DNA of 57,021 nt from assembly GCA_963780865.1 (NCBI GenBank), contig CAWADT010000021.1, positions 1 through 57,021 on the forward strand. The letters run 5' to 3'. Below the pieces are notes generated by a model. That model made no database searches. It saw only the letters and a program-made list of their open reading frames with translations, and was not told the origin of the DNA. Origin of the DNA: FEN-1073 sp963780865. Its GTDB lineage: Bacteria; Chloroflexota; Anaerolineae; Anaerolineales; RBG-16-64-43. The position numbers and the translations under genes are program-made. Positions 44,516-52,177 of the stretch are shown piece after piece; the stretch's first letter is position 1, and each line of letters begins with the position of its first letter.

Positions 44516-45451
44516 GTGGATACAAAGCAATCAACTCCCCTTCTTGTCGCAACCGAATATAAAGTTATCACCCCGCTGGCGGATTGGGCCGGTACATTCC
44601 TTCGTGCAAAGCAAGCCGAACAAGTCTCCAGGAATACGATTCATTTCTACCAGGCGAATCTAAAAGTATTCCTTGCGTGGAGCGATTCCCAATTCGTTAA
44701 GCAGGTGGAAGAAATCACCGCCCAACATTTGCGGATGTTTTTGCTTTGGCTGAAAGAGGAAGGACACAATCCCGGCGGGATAAACGGATTTTATCGAACG
44801 CTGCGGACCTTCTTCCGATGGTACGCGGTCGAAGTAGAGTCGGAAGGCTGGTGGAACCCATGCGAGAAGGTGAAAGCTCCACGGCTGGCGGATGAATCCC
44901 TCCCCGCTATATCCCTCGAAGATGTAGAAAAACTTTATAAAGGCGCATCCGGAAACATGGCAAGCCGTGATAGAGCGGTCGTTCTGACGCTGGCTGATAG
45001 TGGATTGAGGGCCGCTGAATTTCTCGCGCTGAATACGGATGACGTAGACGGCTTCACGGGGGAGATTCGGGTAAAGCACGGCAAGGGAAAGAAATCCCGG
45101 ACGGTATTTATCGGCAAGCGAACCCGGCGAGCTTTGCGGTTATGGTTGAAACAGCATGATACAGGAGCGGCGCTGTTTACCAGCGACGAAGGAAGCCGAT
45201 TAACCTATAGTGGCCTTCGGCAAATCATCCGCCGTCTTTCCGTGAAGGCAGGCGTTCCCTATCCGCCTGTACATTCCTTCCGACGCTGCTTCGCTATCAA
45301 TTTTCTTCGTGCTGGCGGGGATTTACTTTCGCTACAGCGGCTTTTAGGACACAGCGGCTTAACCCTTCTTGGAAGATATGCAAAACAGAATACCGACGAC
45401 TTGGCAATAGCGCACGGTGCACACTCACCCATTGACCGATTAGCGGAATAG
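44516..45451 (+). CDS. Tyrosine recombinase/integrase
   Basis: 311 residues. An N-terminal SAM-like core-binding domain (about 20-110) precedes the catalytic domain with all expected residues: Arg165 in DSGLRAAEF, Lys190 in KHGKGKKSR, His253 and Arg256 in HSFRRCF, His279 in LLGHSGLTLLGRY and the nucleophile Tyr288. It should cut and rejoin the tRNA-Thr attachment sites. GTG start with GGGAAGGA just upstream. Lying 38 bases after the tRNA with no terminator between, it may be read from the tRNA promoter. The C-terminal end DDLAIAHGAHSPIDRL recurs in degenerate form at 46308 and 49141. Confidence 0.95.
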   Translation: MDTKQSTPLLVATEYKVITPLADWAGTFLRAKQAEQVSRNTIHFYQANLKVFLAWSDSQFVKQVEEITAQHLRMFLLWLKEEGHNPGGINGFYRTLRTFFRWYAVEVESEGWWNPCEKVKAPRLADESLPAISLEDVEKLYKGASGNMASRDRAVVLTLADSGLRAAEFLALNTDDVDGFTGEIRVKHGKGKKSRTVFIGKRTRRALRLWLKQHDTGAALFTSDEGSRLTYSGLRQIIRRLSVKAGVPYPPVHSFRRCFAINFLRAGGDLLSLQRLLGHSGLTLLGRYAKQNTDDLAIAHGAHSPIDRLAE

Positions 45452-45543
45452 GGAACAACTTTTTGATGTATACTCTTTACCGCTAACCATGACCGAACAG
45501 AGGAGTATATAAACAGGGGCCCCGACCAGTTGCAGGAGGAAAA

Positions 45544-46293
45544 ATGAAAAGGAATAGATTAGTCCCCGCTTGCTTCTTTGGCTTACTCATTACTTTGGGG
45601 ATTGCCTGCGGGTCATTACCCGCTACGGCGACATACGCTCCCGTTATCATTTCCACTTTACCGCCTTCCTGGACGAGCACACTTACATCCACACAAACAT
45701 TCACAGTAACAAACACACCTGCAATCACACTAACTAACACACCGATACAATTAACAAGTACAATCACACAAACACTTCAGCCCTCTCCAACCGAACCGCA
45801 AGTCATACAACCTGGTACTTATCTAGTCGGAACTGATATACAACCAGGTCTTTATATAGGATTCGGTGGAGATGGTATGTTGGAATCGTGCTATTGGGCA
45901 CGGTTGAAAGATGTCACGGGTGAATTAGGTTCGATTTTAGCGAATGATAATAGCATTGGACAATTTTATATTCAGGTAAAACCAACCGATTATGCATTAG
46001 AGACGAAATGTCGGTTATTGTACCTAAAAGACCCTCCAAAGCCGGTTAAGGAATTTCCAACAACAATATTGCCTGGTATGTATCTTGTGGGAATTGATAT
46101 TCAACCCGGTACGTATAAAGGGGAAGGTGGTGTTGATATTCTGGGCTCATGTTATTGGGCTCGATTGAGAAATGCATATAATGATTTATCTTCAATTATC
46201 GCTAATGATAACGCAATTGGACAATTCTATATACAAACATTCAAAACAGATTTCGCATTAACTACGCGTTGTAAGTTGGATTGGGTTAAATAA
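45544..46293 (+). CDS. Lipoprotein with Thr/Pro linker and two tandem ~75-residue repeats
   Basis: 249 residues. Signal peptide with lipobox LGIAC (Cys22), then a Thr/Ser/Pro-rich linker (about 40-88) as in many surface lipoproteins of this phylum. Two repeats follow (about 91-160 and 175-246), each with PGxYLVGxDIQPGxY, a Cys in SCYWARL, ANDNxIGQFYIQ and a final Cys. Each repeat has two Cys that could form a disulfide. This GTYxVGxDIxPGTY type of domain is seen in actinobacterial and Chloroflexota lipoproteins, without known function (recollection). GCAGGAGG precedes the ATG. A+T-rich; cargo gene of the element. Confidence 0.75.
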   Translation: MKRNRLVPACFFGLLITLGIACGSLPATATYAPVIISTLPPSWTSTLTSTQTFTVTNTPAITLTNTPIQLTSTITQTLQPSPTEPQVIQPGTYLVGTDIQPGLYIGFGGDGMLESCYWARLKDVTGELGSILANDNSIGQFYIQVKPTDYALETKCRLLYLKDPPKPVKEFPTTILPGMYLVGIDIQPGTYKGEGGVDILGSCYWARLRNAYNDLSSIIANDNAIGQFYIQTFKTDFALTTRCKLDWVK

Positions 46294-46307
46294 ATATCTA
46301 GTAGGCT

Positions 46308-46376
46308 AACACGCGTCTGCAAGGAGGCGACTTGGAAACAGCGCCCAGGGCACACTCGCTTATTGATAGGTTGTAG
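46308..46376 (+). pseudogene. Relic integrase C-terminus
   Basis: An open frame of 22 codons plus TAG reads NTRLQGGDLETAPRAHSLIDRL, a diverged copy of the integrase end QNTDDLAIAHGAHSPIDRL at 45431-45451. It has no start or upstream integrase domain and lies 15 bases after the lipoprotein stop. Best explained as the tail of an older integrase gene. The gap 46377-46515 has nothing else recognised. Confidence 0.7.
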
Positions 46377-46515
46377 AAAAGGGAGAATATTGAATTCCAT
46401 TAAAAAGCATATAATTCCAGATAGTTGCACCCAATGCTTGGTGGCATTTCCCTTTAGTAGAATGGTGGGCAAATGAGGAACACCTGTTATAGCCTTTTTG
46501 ATAGGAGCAAATAGC

Positions 46516-47394
46516 ATGGCTACTAATATACCTTTTTTATACCACTACACATCACAACAAGGATTAATTGGAATTGTTATGTCGAAGAAATTATGGGCCA
46601 CAAATATTATGTATATGAATAATTCAACCGAATTATTATATGCAATTGAACTTGCGAAAGAGAGTGTAAAAGCAACATTAGTAGGATTATCCGGAGAAGA
46701 AAGTAGATTTCTTGAAAAGTTTGAAAATGACCTGATTACATTACCAGAGCAAGACAGGCAAGGCGTTTATGTATGCTCGTTTTCAGAAGAAAGTGATTTA
46801 TTAAGCCAATGGAGAGGATATTGCTCCGAAGGGAATGGGTTTAGCTTAGGCTTCAATTTCAATTCAATATTATCTGATACAATATTACGTCAACATTGTA
46901 AATTAATTCAATGCAATTATAATCCTAAAAAGCAACGAGAGATGATTGATAACTATATCGAAGAATCATTAATGCAATTTCGGGCTTATTTTCGAAAAAG
47001 GAAGGTTATTGAATTATCTCTCCATAATATAATGACATTATATAAATTTTTTGAAATAGCATCGGGTATAAAACATCCGGCATTTGAGGAAGAGAGAGAA
47101 TGGAGACTTGTATTCGGACCAACACCAATTACTTTTGAAGAAATTAAAATCCGACACGGGAAAATGACAATCATTCCGTATTTGGAAATAGAATTAACAG
47201 AGGATGATAGGCCTTTAGAGTTGGAAGAAATTTATTTGTGGCCTGATAATCAATTAACAAGATATTCATTAGAAGGACTATTAATACAAAATAAAGTAAT
47301 TGGTAATTTTATAACTAAATACAAAACAAGACGAGGTGAAGATATTAGAATCCCATTCATTAAACCTTCAAAAATTCCATATAGACCAATATAA
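46516..47394 (+). CDS. DUF2971-family protein
   Basis: 292 residues from ATG 46516, with AGGAGC seven bases upstream; an in-frame codon at 46498 is less likely. DUF2971 features in order: LYHYTSQQGLIGIVMSKKLW at the N-terminus, YMNNSTELLYA, VYVCSFSEESDLLSQWRGYC, GFSLGF, FEEEREWRLVFG and the C-terminal FIKPSKIPYRPI. The family is widespread in bacteria and phages, often on mobile elements; its activity is not established. Strongly A+T-rich compared with the host genes, fitting recent transfer. Confidence 0.85.
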   Translation: MATNIPFLYHYTSQQGLIGIVMSKKLWATNIMYMNNSTELLYAIELAKESVKATLVGLSGEESRFLEKFENDLITLPEQDRQGVYVCSFSEESDLLSQWRGYCSEGNGFSLGFNFNSILSDTILRQHCKLIQCNYNPKKQREMIDNYIEESLMQFRAYFRKRKVIELSLHNIMTLYKFFEIASGIKHPAFEEEREWRLVFGPTPITFEEIKIRHGKMTIIPYLEIELTEDDRPLELEEIYLWPDNQLTRYSLEGLLIQNKVIGNFITKYKTRRGEDIRIPFIKPSKIPYRPI

Positions 47395-47676
47395 ATAGAA
47401 TTATTATTTTCCCAACACGTGGTTGAGACGCTAGCCGTTGGGCTGCAAATAATACACCGAAAATTATTTGTTGGTAGGAACATAGATGGGTATTTCAACG
47501 GCAAAAATAATTGCAATTATAGGGTTGATTATTATCGTTACCATATATTTTAGTGATAAAGTAAGCGGACCTATTAAAAGTAAACGAGGTGATAAAGTAG
47601 TCGGCGCACATGGGTCTGTATTAAGCGCAAGAGGAGTGGAGCGTAGAGATAAGCAGGCATACAAAGTATTACTTAT

Positions 47677-49005
47677 GTTAGTGTAACCTTCTTTCTGTAA
47701 ATTCATACCAAGAAATGAAAGTGGTAGGTCTGGTGTATTCTTTCGGGTGCTGAAGCCACGAAAGGAGAGGCACCATGACCTACCAAGGTGATTGTACAAT
47801 ACCCGAGGACGTGCAGGCCAAACTGATCGAGCAAGGGCTGGATTTCATGCCCGAGCTGATCCGGATCCTGATCGACAACGCAATGGTTGTAGAGCGGCAG
47901 CAGTATTTGCAGGCGGAACCTTACCAACGAACACCAGAGCGTCGCGGACAAGCCAACGGGTTCAAACAGAAAACAGTATCCACTCGGATTGGCGCGATTC
48001 CGTTCTCCATCCCACAGGTGCGCGATGGCAGCTTCTATCCGCAAGCCATGGACAAAGGCGTACGAAGCGAAAGGGCGTTGATGATTTCCCTGGCTGAAAT
48101 GTACGTGCATGGTGTTTCCACAAGAAAGGTGGCTGAGATCACCGAAGCATTGTGCGGGAAAACTGTCTCATCTTCTCAGGTGAGCCGGGCGGCCGCCGAG
48201 TTGGACGCCATTTTGGAATCGTGGAGAAACCAGCCGATCGGGGAGATTGGATACCTGCTCCTGGACGCTAGATATGAAAAAGTGAGGCAAGATGGCCAGG
48301 TCAGGGATGCGGCCGTCCTGATCGCTGTGGGCGTGGATTTTGAGGGGAAACGGCGCATTCTGGGTGTCTCTGTATCGCTGGGGGAGCACGAGGTCCATTG
48401 GCGGGATTTCTTGAAGGCGCTGGTGACCCGTGGATTGTGCGGAGTGCGGTTGATCGTCAGCGACGACCACGCCGGCTTGAGGGCGGCTCGTCAGGGAGTT
48501 TTCGGAGGGATACCCTGGCAGCGATGCCAGTTCCACCTACAGCAGAATGCAATGGCCTATATTCCTCGACAGGCGATGCGTGTAGAGGTGGCGCGGGACA
48601 TTCGGACCGTCCTGCAAGCGCCGGATCGGGCCATGGCGGAAGCCAATTTAAAAACGATCGTGCAGAAGTATTCCAAGACAGTGCCGCGACTCTCTTCTTG
48701 GATGGAATTGAATCTGCCTGAGGGATTGACGGTGATGGAGCTTCCGGAGCCGCATCGGCGGCTGCTTCGAACAACGAACATGGTGGAGCGGCTCAACTTG
48801 GAGATCCGACGGCGGACGCGGGTGGTGACGATCTTTCCAAACGAGGCGTCTTGCCTGCGCTTGGTGAGTGCACTGCTCATGGAGGTGGATGAAGACTGGC
48901 AGATGGGTAAACGCTATCTGACTTTCACGGGAAAAGAGGAGCCTACCAGCTAACCAAGATCACCCGAATGCGCCGGCCATTTTACAGAAAGAATGTTGCT
49001 TTATC
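47677..49005 (+). mobile_element. IS256-family insertion sequence
   Basis: 1329 bp. The ends match as inverted repeats at 20 of 25 positions (GTTAGTGTAACCTTC... against GATAAAGCAACATTC..., both continuing TTTCTGTAAA). A perfect 8-bp target repeat TTACTTAT flanks it (47669-47676 and 49006-49013). Length, end sequence and repeat size fit IS256. Its G+C-rich coding contrasts with the A+T-rich surroundings. Confidence 0.88.
47775..48953 (+). CDS. IS256-family (mutator-type) transposase
   Basis: 392 residues. DDE residues: Asp164 in LLLDARYEKVR, Asp230 in LIVSDDHAGL and Glu338 in TTNMVERLNLEIRRRTRVV, with the family's C-x2-H (Cys251, His254) in QRCQFHLQ and the FPNEASCLRL end. Full length with no internal stop, so the element may still be active. 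AGGAGAGG lies just before the ATG. Confidence 0.93.
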   Translation: MTYQGDCTIPEDVQAKLIEQGLDFMPELIRILIDNAMVVERQQYLQAEPYQRTPERRGQANGFKQKTVSTRIGAIPFSIPQVRDGSFYPQAMDKGVRSERALMISLAEMYVHGVSTRKVAEITEALCGKTVSSSQVSRAAAELDAILESWRNQPIGEIGYLLLDARYEKVRQDGQVRDAAVLIAVGVDFEGKRRILGVSVSLGEHEVHWRDFLKALVTRGLCGVRLIVSDDHAGLRAARQGVFGGIPWQRCQFHLQQNAMAYIPRQAMRVEVARDIRTVLQAPDRAMAEANLKTIVQKYSKTVPRLSSWMELNLPEGLTVMELPEPHRRLLRTTNMVERLNLEIRRRTRVVTIFPNEASCLRLVSALLMEVDEDWQMGKRYLTFTGKEEPTS

Positions 49006-49140
49006 TTACTTATATTATTTGCGATTAGTATGATTATTATTTTAATAAACCCTGAATAATCATTCCTATAAATAATATTATTCAATTCAACACAAATACT
49101 TTTTCCCATTAATTAATATTTCCTCTTCGCAACCCGATTA

Positions 49141-49200
49141 GCGACTGAAGACGGTCTATAAATAGCGCACGGCCAACATTCGCCTATTGACAGTGTTTAA
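49141..49200 (+). pseudogene. Second relic integrase C-terminus
   Basis: Reads ATEDGL-stop-IAHGQHSPIDSV-stop, matching the end of the integrase DDLAIAHGAHSPIDRL. The 12-base AATAGCGCACGG is shared exactly with the live gene (at 45406-45417). It carries an internal TAA and no other integrase domain. It marks another older integrase end; the flanks 49060-49140 and 49201-49300 hold only A+T-rich text and TATAAT-like boxes at 49229 and 49279. Confidence 0.65.
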
Positions 49201-49300
49201 TTAACCGGAAATTGCATGACAAAATGCTTATAATCCATTCGAACAAGTGTTCTTTATAGCGTTGTTCTCGTTATGGCGTATAATTTTTCCGGAGTGTATT

Positions 49301-49474
49301 ATGTTCAACGAAGAGCTTTCCTACTTCATTGCCCATCAAGAGGAATTGGTCGGAAAATACAAAGGCCAGGTTCTTATCCTTCGTGGCAAACAAGTGGCTG
49401 GTGTCTATCCATCCCAACTTGAAGCTTATATTGATGGAAAGAATAAATATGGACTAGGTAATTTTATGATTTAA
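49301..49474 (+). CDS. Small DUF5678-like protein
   Basis: 57 residues from ATG 49301 (CCGGAG upstream): FIAHQEELVGKYKGQVLILR, GKQVAGVYPSQLEAY and KYGLGNFMI. This fits small DUF5678-type proteins, which have a helix ending in ELVxKYxGxxV followed by two short strands and a helix (family recollection). A possible partner of the retropepsin-like protein encoded 84 bases downstream in the same direction. No biochemical role is known to me. Confidence 0.55.
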   Translation: MFNEELSYFIAHQEELVGKYKGQVLILRGKQVAGVYPSQLEAYIDGKNKYGLGNFMI

Positions 49475-49557
49475 CCTTGCTCATCGGGTCCGGAAGCCTA
49501 TACTGTCACAATTAGCCCTGCGTACTCCTGCAAATAATTTTCAAAGGTTGTTATCAT

Positions 49558-50121
49558 ATGCGTAAGCTACCGGTGCGTTCATTTACCATTGAGCATGATA
49601 GACGTGTACGAAGGATTGTTACTGATATTGAAATATTTATTGCGTTTGACCCAAAATCACCGCCCACAGATTTAATTCCATATAAAACAAAAGCCCTTTG
49701 GGATACGGGCGCGTCATCAAGTGTCATATCGAAAAAAACTGCCGAGGAAATGAAATTGATTCCGACCGGTACAACACAAATGTCGCATGCTGGAGGTACT
49801 GGGACGGTAAATACTTATACCGTGAATATTATGTTACCAAATAAAGTTGGTTTTCCATGTATTAGCGTTGCTCAGTGCAGTGATGAATTTGGAGATTTTG
49901 GTGCGATTATTGGAATGGATTTAATTACCGTGGGTGATTTTGCAATTACTAATTTTCCACATACAGTAATGACATTTAGGCATCCTTCGGTTCAGAAAAT
50001 CAATTTTGTAGAAGATACTAAATTTATTGGAGTTAGTAGTAAAGAGCCTTGTCCATGCGGAAAAAAGGATGCAAAAGGGAGACCAATTCGATACAAGCAT
50101 TGCCACGGTCGTAATAAGTAA
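49558..50121 (+). CDS. Retropepsin-like aspartic protease with C-terminal SEC-C-like zinc motif
   Basis: 187 residues. The aspartic-protease motif is ALWDTGASSSVIS with catalytic Asp49; as in retroviral proteases only one such motif is present, so it would act as a dimer. The supporting hydrophobic-hydrophobic-Gly motif is AIIGMDLI near residue 120. The C-terminus CPCGKKDAKGRPIRYKHCHG keeps the CxC...C-H pattern of a SEC-C metal-binding motif with a small insertion. Substrate unknown; pairing with the small DUF5678-like gene upstream is plausible. A terminator follows. A+T-rich cargo of the integrated element. Confidence 0.8.
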   Translation: MRKLPVRSFTIEHDRRVRRIVTDIEIFIAFDPKSPPTDLIPYKTKALWDTGASSSVISKKTAEEMKLIPTGTTQMSHAGGTGTVNTYTVNIMLPNKVGFPCISVAQCSDEFGDFGAIIGMDLITVGDFAITNFPHTVMTFRHPSVQKINFVEDTKFIGVSSKEPCPCGKKDAKGRPIRYKHCHGRNK

Positions 50122-50220
50122 TATTGTATATATAAATAATGAACCGCCCGCAATGCTTGAGACATTCGAGCGGCGGCCAAAGCGATTAGGCGCTCGGCGA
50201 AAGCAGCATAGCACAAAATA

Positions 50221-50255
50221 GAGCCGTTCGCATTATCGCGGGCGGCTCTTTTATT
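50221..50255 (+). terminator. Terminator after the retropepsin gene
   Basis: Arms GAGCCGTTCGC (50221-50231) and GCGGGCGGCTC (50238-50248), 11 bp with two G-T pairs, six-base loop, then TTTTATTTT. The next gene starts 15 bases later, so its promoter must lie within or be read through this region. Confidence 0.8.
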
Positions 50256-50269
50256 TTGGAGGGTGGAAG

Positions 50270-50905
50270 ATGGTCAAGGACTATGAAGCTATTCGTAAGG
50301 TTGACCCTCGCGATTTTTGGATATGGCTTCAGAAGAATCTATCCCGGAAACGCTTCTCCGCACCGGATGGGAGAGACTTCACCCTGGGCATTCCTTTACC
50401 TTCCGGCGAACTAGATGCATCAAGAGTGGAGATTATAAGTAAAGGCGGTTATTGCTTACCTCCAGGACTTATCCCGCCTCCGTCTTATACAGGACCGGCG
50501 GCCCAAGTTACATATTTTGACGAAGAGATATTACCGAAGTTAGAGAGAATTATTATTACTTTTATTTTCACGGAAGTGAGACACCGAGTGGATGTGGATT
50601 TAGAGTATTACAAGATTAATACCACAGTAAGAGGGCCAAAATCGGTTCAAGATTATTTCGAGAATGATTTATCAATTAAGATAGATGGCAAATGGCCGAA
50701 GTACCCCCCTAGATTATTCCCGCAAGCCAACCCACAACGCAACCACCTAAACAGGGATGAAATTAATCGCATCAAGAGAATAGTGCGCCAAGCAAAAAAA
50801 ATAAGGAATAAGACCGGGAAGGGCTGGAAAGAAATCGCGAAGGAATTAGGCGACATCCCAGAAACAACGCTTCGAGGATACCGACATAATCCAAAATATC
50901 AATAG
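50270..50905 (+). CDS. Unknown element protein with possible C-terminal helix-turn-helix
   Basis: 211 residues, not recognised. The N-terminal half is mixed alpha/beta with no clear motif (DPRDFWIWLQKNL, then a Pro-rich turn near residues 65-80). The last ~60 residues are basic and helical, GKGWKEIAKELGDIPETTLRGY, and look like a helix-turn-helix that could bind DNA. GGAGGG precedes the ATG. It lies between two terminators, so it forms its own transcription unit. Confidence 0.6.
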   Translation: MVKDYEAIRKVDPRDFWIWLQKNLSRKRFSAPDGRDFTLGIPLPSGELDASRVEIISKGGYCLPPGLIPPPSYTGPAAQVTYFDEEILPKLERIIITFIFTEVRHRVDVDLEYYKINTTVRGPKSVQDYFENDLSIKIDGKWPKYPPRLFPQANPQRNHLNRDEINRIKRIVRQAKKIRNKTGKGWKEIAKELGDIPETTLRGYRHNPKYQ

Positions 50906-50933
50906 CTAAACTAAAAACAAGTAAAACGACGAA

Positions 50934-50965
50934 AAGCGACGGTCAATTTTACCGCCGCTTTTTTT
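50934..50965 (+). terminator. Terminator after the unknown protein
   Basis: Stem AAGCGACGGT/ACCGCCGCTT (50934-50943, 50951-50960) with one mismatch, seven-base loop, followed by a T-run to 50965. Confidence 0.75.
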
Positions 50966-50980
50966 ATCTATATTGGGAGA

Positions 50981-51178
50981 ATGAACACACGACTAACCCT
51001 CTCTCTCCCTATCGAAGAAAAAGAAGCTCTTAAATTCCTAGCGGAACGAGAAGCCCGCGAACCCCAAGCACAAGCCCGCTTGATAATCCGGCGAGCCTTG
51101 CGCCGACGCGGCCTACTGCCCAAGCCTAGCCCACCCGCCCAAACATCCACGGCGCAACCGAATAATAAACCGGCGTAA
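50981..51178 (+). CDS. Small basic protein, possible ribbon-helix-helix regulator
   Basis: 65 residues. RLTLSLPIEEKEALKFLAER reads like the strand plus first helix of ribbon-helix-helix DNA-binding proteins, followed by a very basic helix (LIIRRALRRRGLL) and a Pro-rich tail. Such proteins often control replication or integration genes of mobile elements. TGGGAGA directly precedes the ATG. Call rests on pattern only. Confidence 0.5.
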   Translation: MNTRLTLSLPIEEKEALKFLAEREAREPQAQARLIIRRALRRRGLLPKPSPPAQTSTAQPNNKPA

Positions 51179-51230
51179 AAGACAACCGCCCGGCGGACAC
51201 CGGACGGCGTGGAAAAAGGAACATTGAGAT

Positions 51231-51605
51231 ATGAACAATTATAGCATCACCCCCAAGACCAATCGAAAATCTATCCCCGTCCTAGCGATGCACCGGCAAG
51301 TGGGTGCAGTTATCGGCGACGTGTTCTCGAAGCGCGTCCAAGGCTCGCGGCATTTCCTCCGCAAACCCCCAGCGATTGCGTTGGACGTGGAAAGCTTGGC
51401 GCGGGCGGAGGCGGCCGGAGCGCGTTCCGTGGAAATCCACGACGAAGAGAGCGGCCTAACCTACCGCGCGGATTTTGAAACCATCCGGGCGCACGGCCTC
51501 CGAATTGACCGGGGCTTCAGGGAGCAAATCGCGCTCCCCTTTCGCTGGTGGAACACCGGAAAGCGAGTGGATCCAAATGTTATGCAGTTGGCTTTGGGGG
51601 TGTGA
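51231..51605 (+). CDS. Unknown protein of the element
   Basis: 124 residues, no recognised domain. The polar N-terminus is followed by alpha/beta-like text: VESLARAEAAGARSVEIHDE, then LTYRADFETIRAHGLRIDRG, and a C-terminus with two Trp (PFRWWNTGKRVD). It ends four bases before the winged-helix gene, so the two are probably co-transcribed. G+C-rich, unlike the cargo genes to the left. TTGAG is a weak ribosome site. Confidence 0.55.
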   Translation: MNNYSITPKTNRKSIPVLAMHRQVGAVIGDVFSKRVQGSRHFLRKPPAIALDVESLARAEAAGARSVEIHDEESGLTYRADFETIRAHGLRIDRGFREQIALPFRWWNTGKRVDPNVMQLALGV

Positions 51606-51608
51606 AGC

Positions 51609-52175
51609 ATGAGTATTGAATTGGTTGGTAAGATTTTCGAAAACGGCGAAGAAATAAAGGCCGCGGAGCTTTTAGTATGGCTTTGCCTAGCGGAACGGGC
51701 GAATAAGAATACGAATGAATGCTTCCCCTCAATAGCTGACACGGCGCGGCGTTGTCGGTTTCACCGCCGATATGTTCAAGAAATCATTCGGGCGCTTGAA
51801 AAGCAGGGCAGAATAAAGACAGTTTTCCGGCAAGGCCATTCCGCAATCTATGAGGTATACGCTTTCACGAGCCAAGAATCGCCTCAGGGGGCGCACCCCA
51901 GTGCCCCCCCCTTGCTTGAAATTTCGCGCACCCCAGTGCACCCCTTTGCGCACCAGGGTGCATCACCCGCGCACCCCCGTGCACCCCTCGCGCACCAGGG
52001 TGCACCCGTAACCGTAATTGAACCGTCAAGTGAACCATGTAATGAACCGGAAGAGGACATCATCAAACGCCGCCCCCTTACGCCTTCAGAAATGGCTCAC
52101 TATAAAGCAAGGAATGCTTGGGGGCCATTGGTACGATTAAATGCGGAACATGGCTTGCCGAATATCGGAGATTGA
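51609..52175 (+). CDS. Winged-helix replication-type protein with an intragenic iteron array
   Basis: 188 residues. The N-terminal ~85 residues form a helix-turn-helix domain of the HTH_36 kind: AAELLVWLCLAERANK, then FPSIADTARRCRFHRRYVQE, LEKQGRIKTVF and a beta wing ending SAIYEVYAF. Phage and plasmid replication proteins often start this way. A low-complexity linker (about 95-134) rich in Pro, Ala and His is the translated form of a 19-base repeat array, and an acidic then basic tail follows. The design recalls phage lambda O, an origin-binding protein whose gene contains the origin. No catalytic replication domain is present, so it would need host helicase and polymerase. Confidence 0.6.
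   Translation: MSIELVGKIFENGEEIKAAELLVWLCLAERANKNTNECFPSIADTARRCRFHRRYVQEIIRALEKQGRIKTVFRQGHSAIYEVYAFTSQESPQGAHPSAPPLLEISRTPVHPFAHQGASPAHPRAPLAHQGAPVTVIEPSSEPCNEPEEDIIKRRPLTPSEMAHYKARNAWGPLVRLNAEHGLPNIGD
51891..52008. repeat. Five iteron-like repeats inside the winged-helix gene
   Basis: Copies start at 51891, 51926, 51948, 51969 and 51990, each GCGCACC-NNN-GTGC-type (for example GCGCACCCCAGTGCACCCC and GCGCACCAGGGTGCACCC). The last four are spaced 22, 21 and 21 bases, two turns of the helix. Each has an internal GCAC/GTGC palindrome. Confidence 0.75.
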
Positions 52176-52177
52176 GA

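Larger units (their letters stand above)
47486..49059 (+). pseudogene. Small two-helix membrane-protein gene split by the IS256-family element
   Basis: The 5' part (47486-47676) encodes MGISTAKIIAIIGLIIIVTI, one membrane segment and a basic stretch, and would end just inside the IS at 47684-47686. Removing the IS and one copy of the 8-bp target repeat joins it in frame to 49014-49059, restoring KVLLILFAISMIIILINPE and a TAA at 49057: a 78-residue protein with two hydrophobic segments. The rebuilt frame is good evidence both for the gene and for the exact IS ends. Function unknown. Confidence 0.75.

Noticed and set aside
47412..47449. CCCAAC ... GTTGGGC pair resembling an integron attC site after the DUF2971 gene
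   Set aside because: The site is only ~38 bases, shorter than known attC sites, the left box does not fit RYYYAAC, the inner stem is weak, and no integron-type integrase is present.
51891..52008. CRISPR-like array
   Set aside because: Spacers are only 2-4 bases apart from one 16-base gap, the repeats are translated in frame, and no cas genes are present; iterons fit better.
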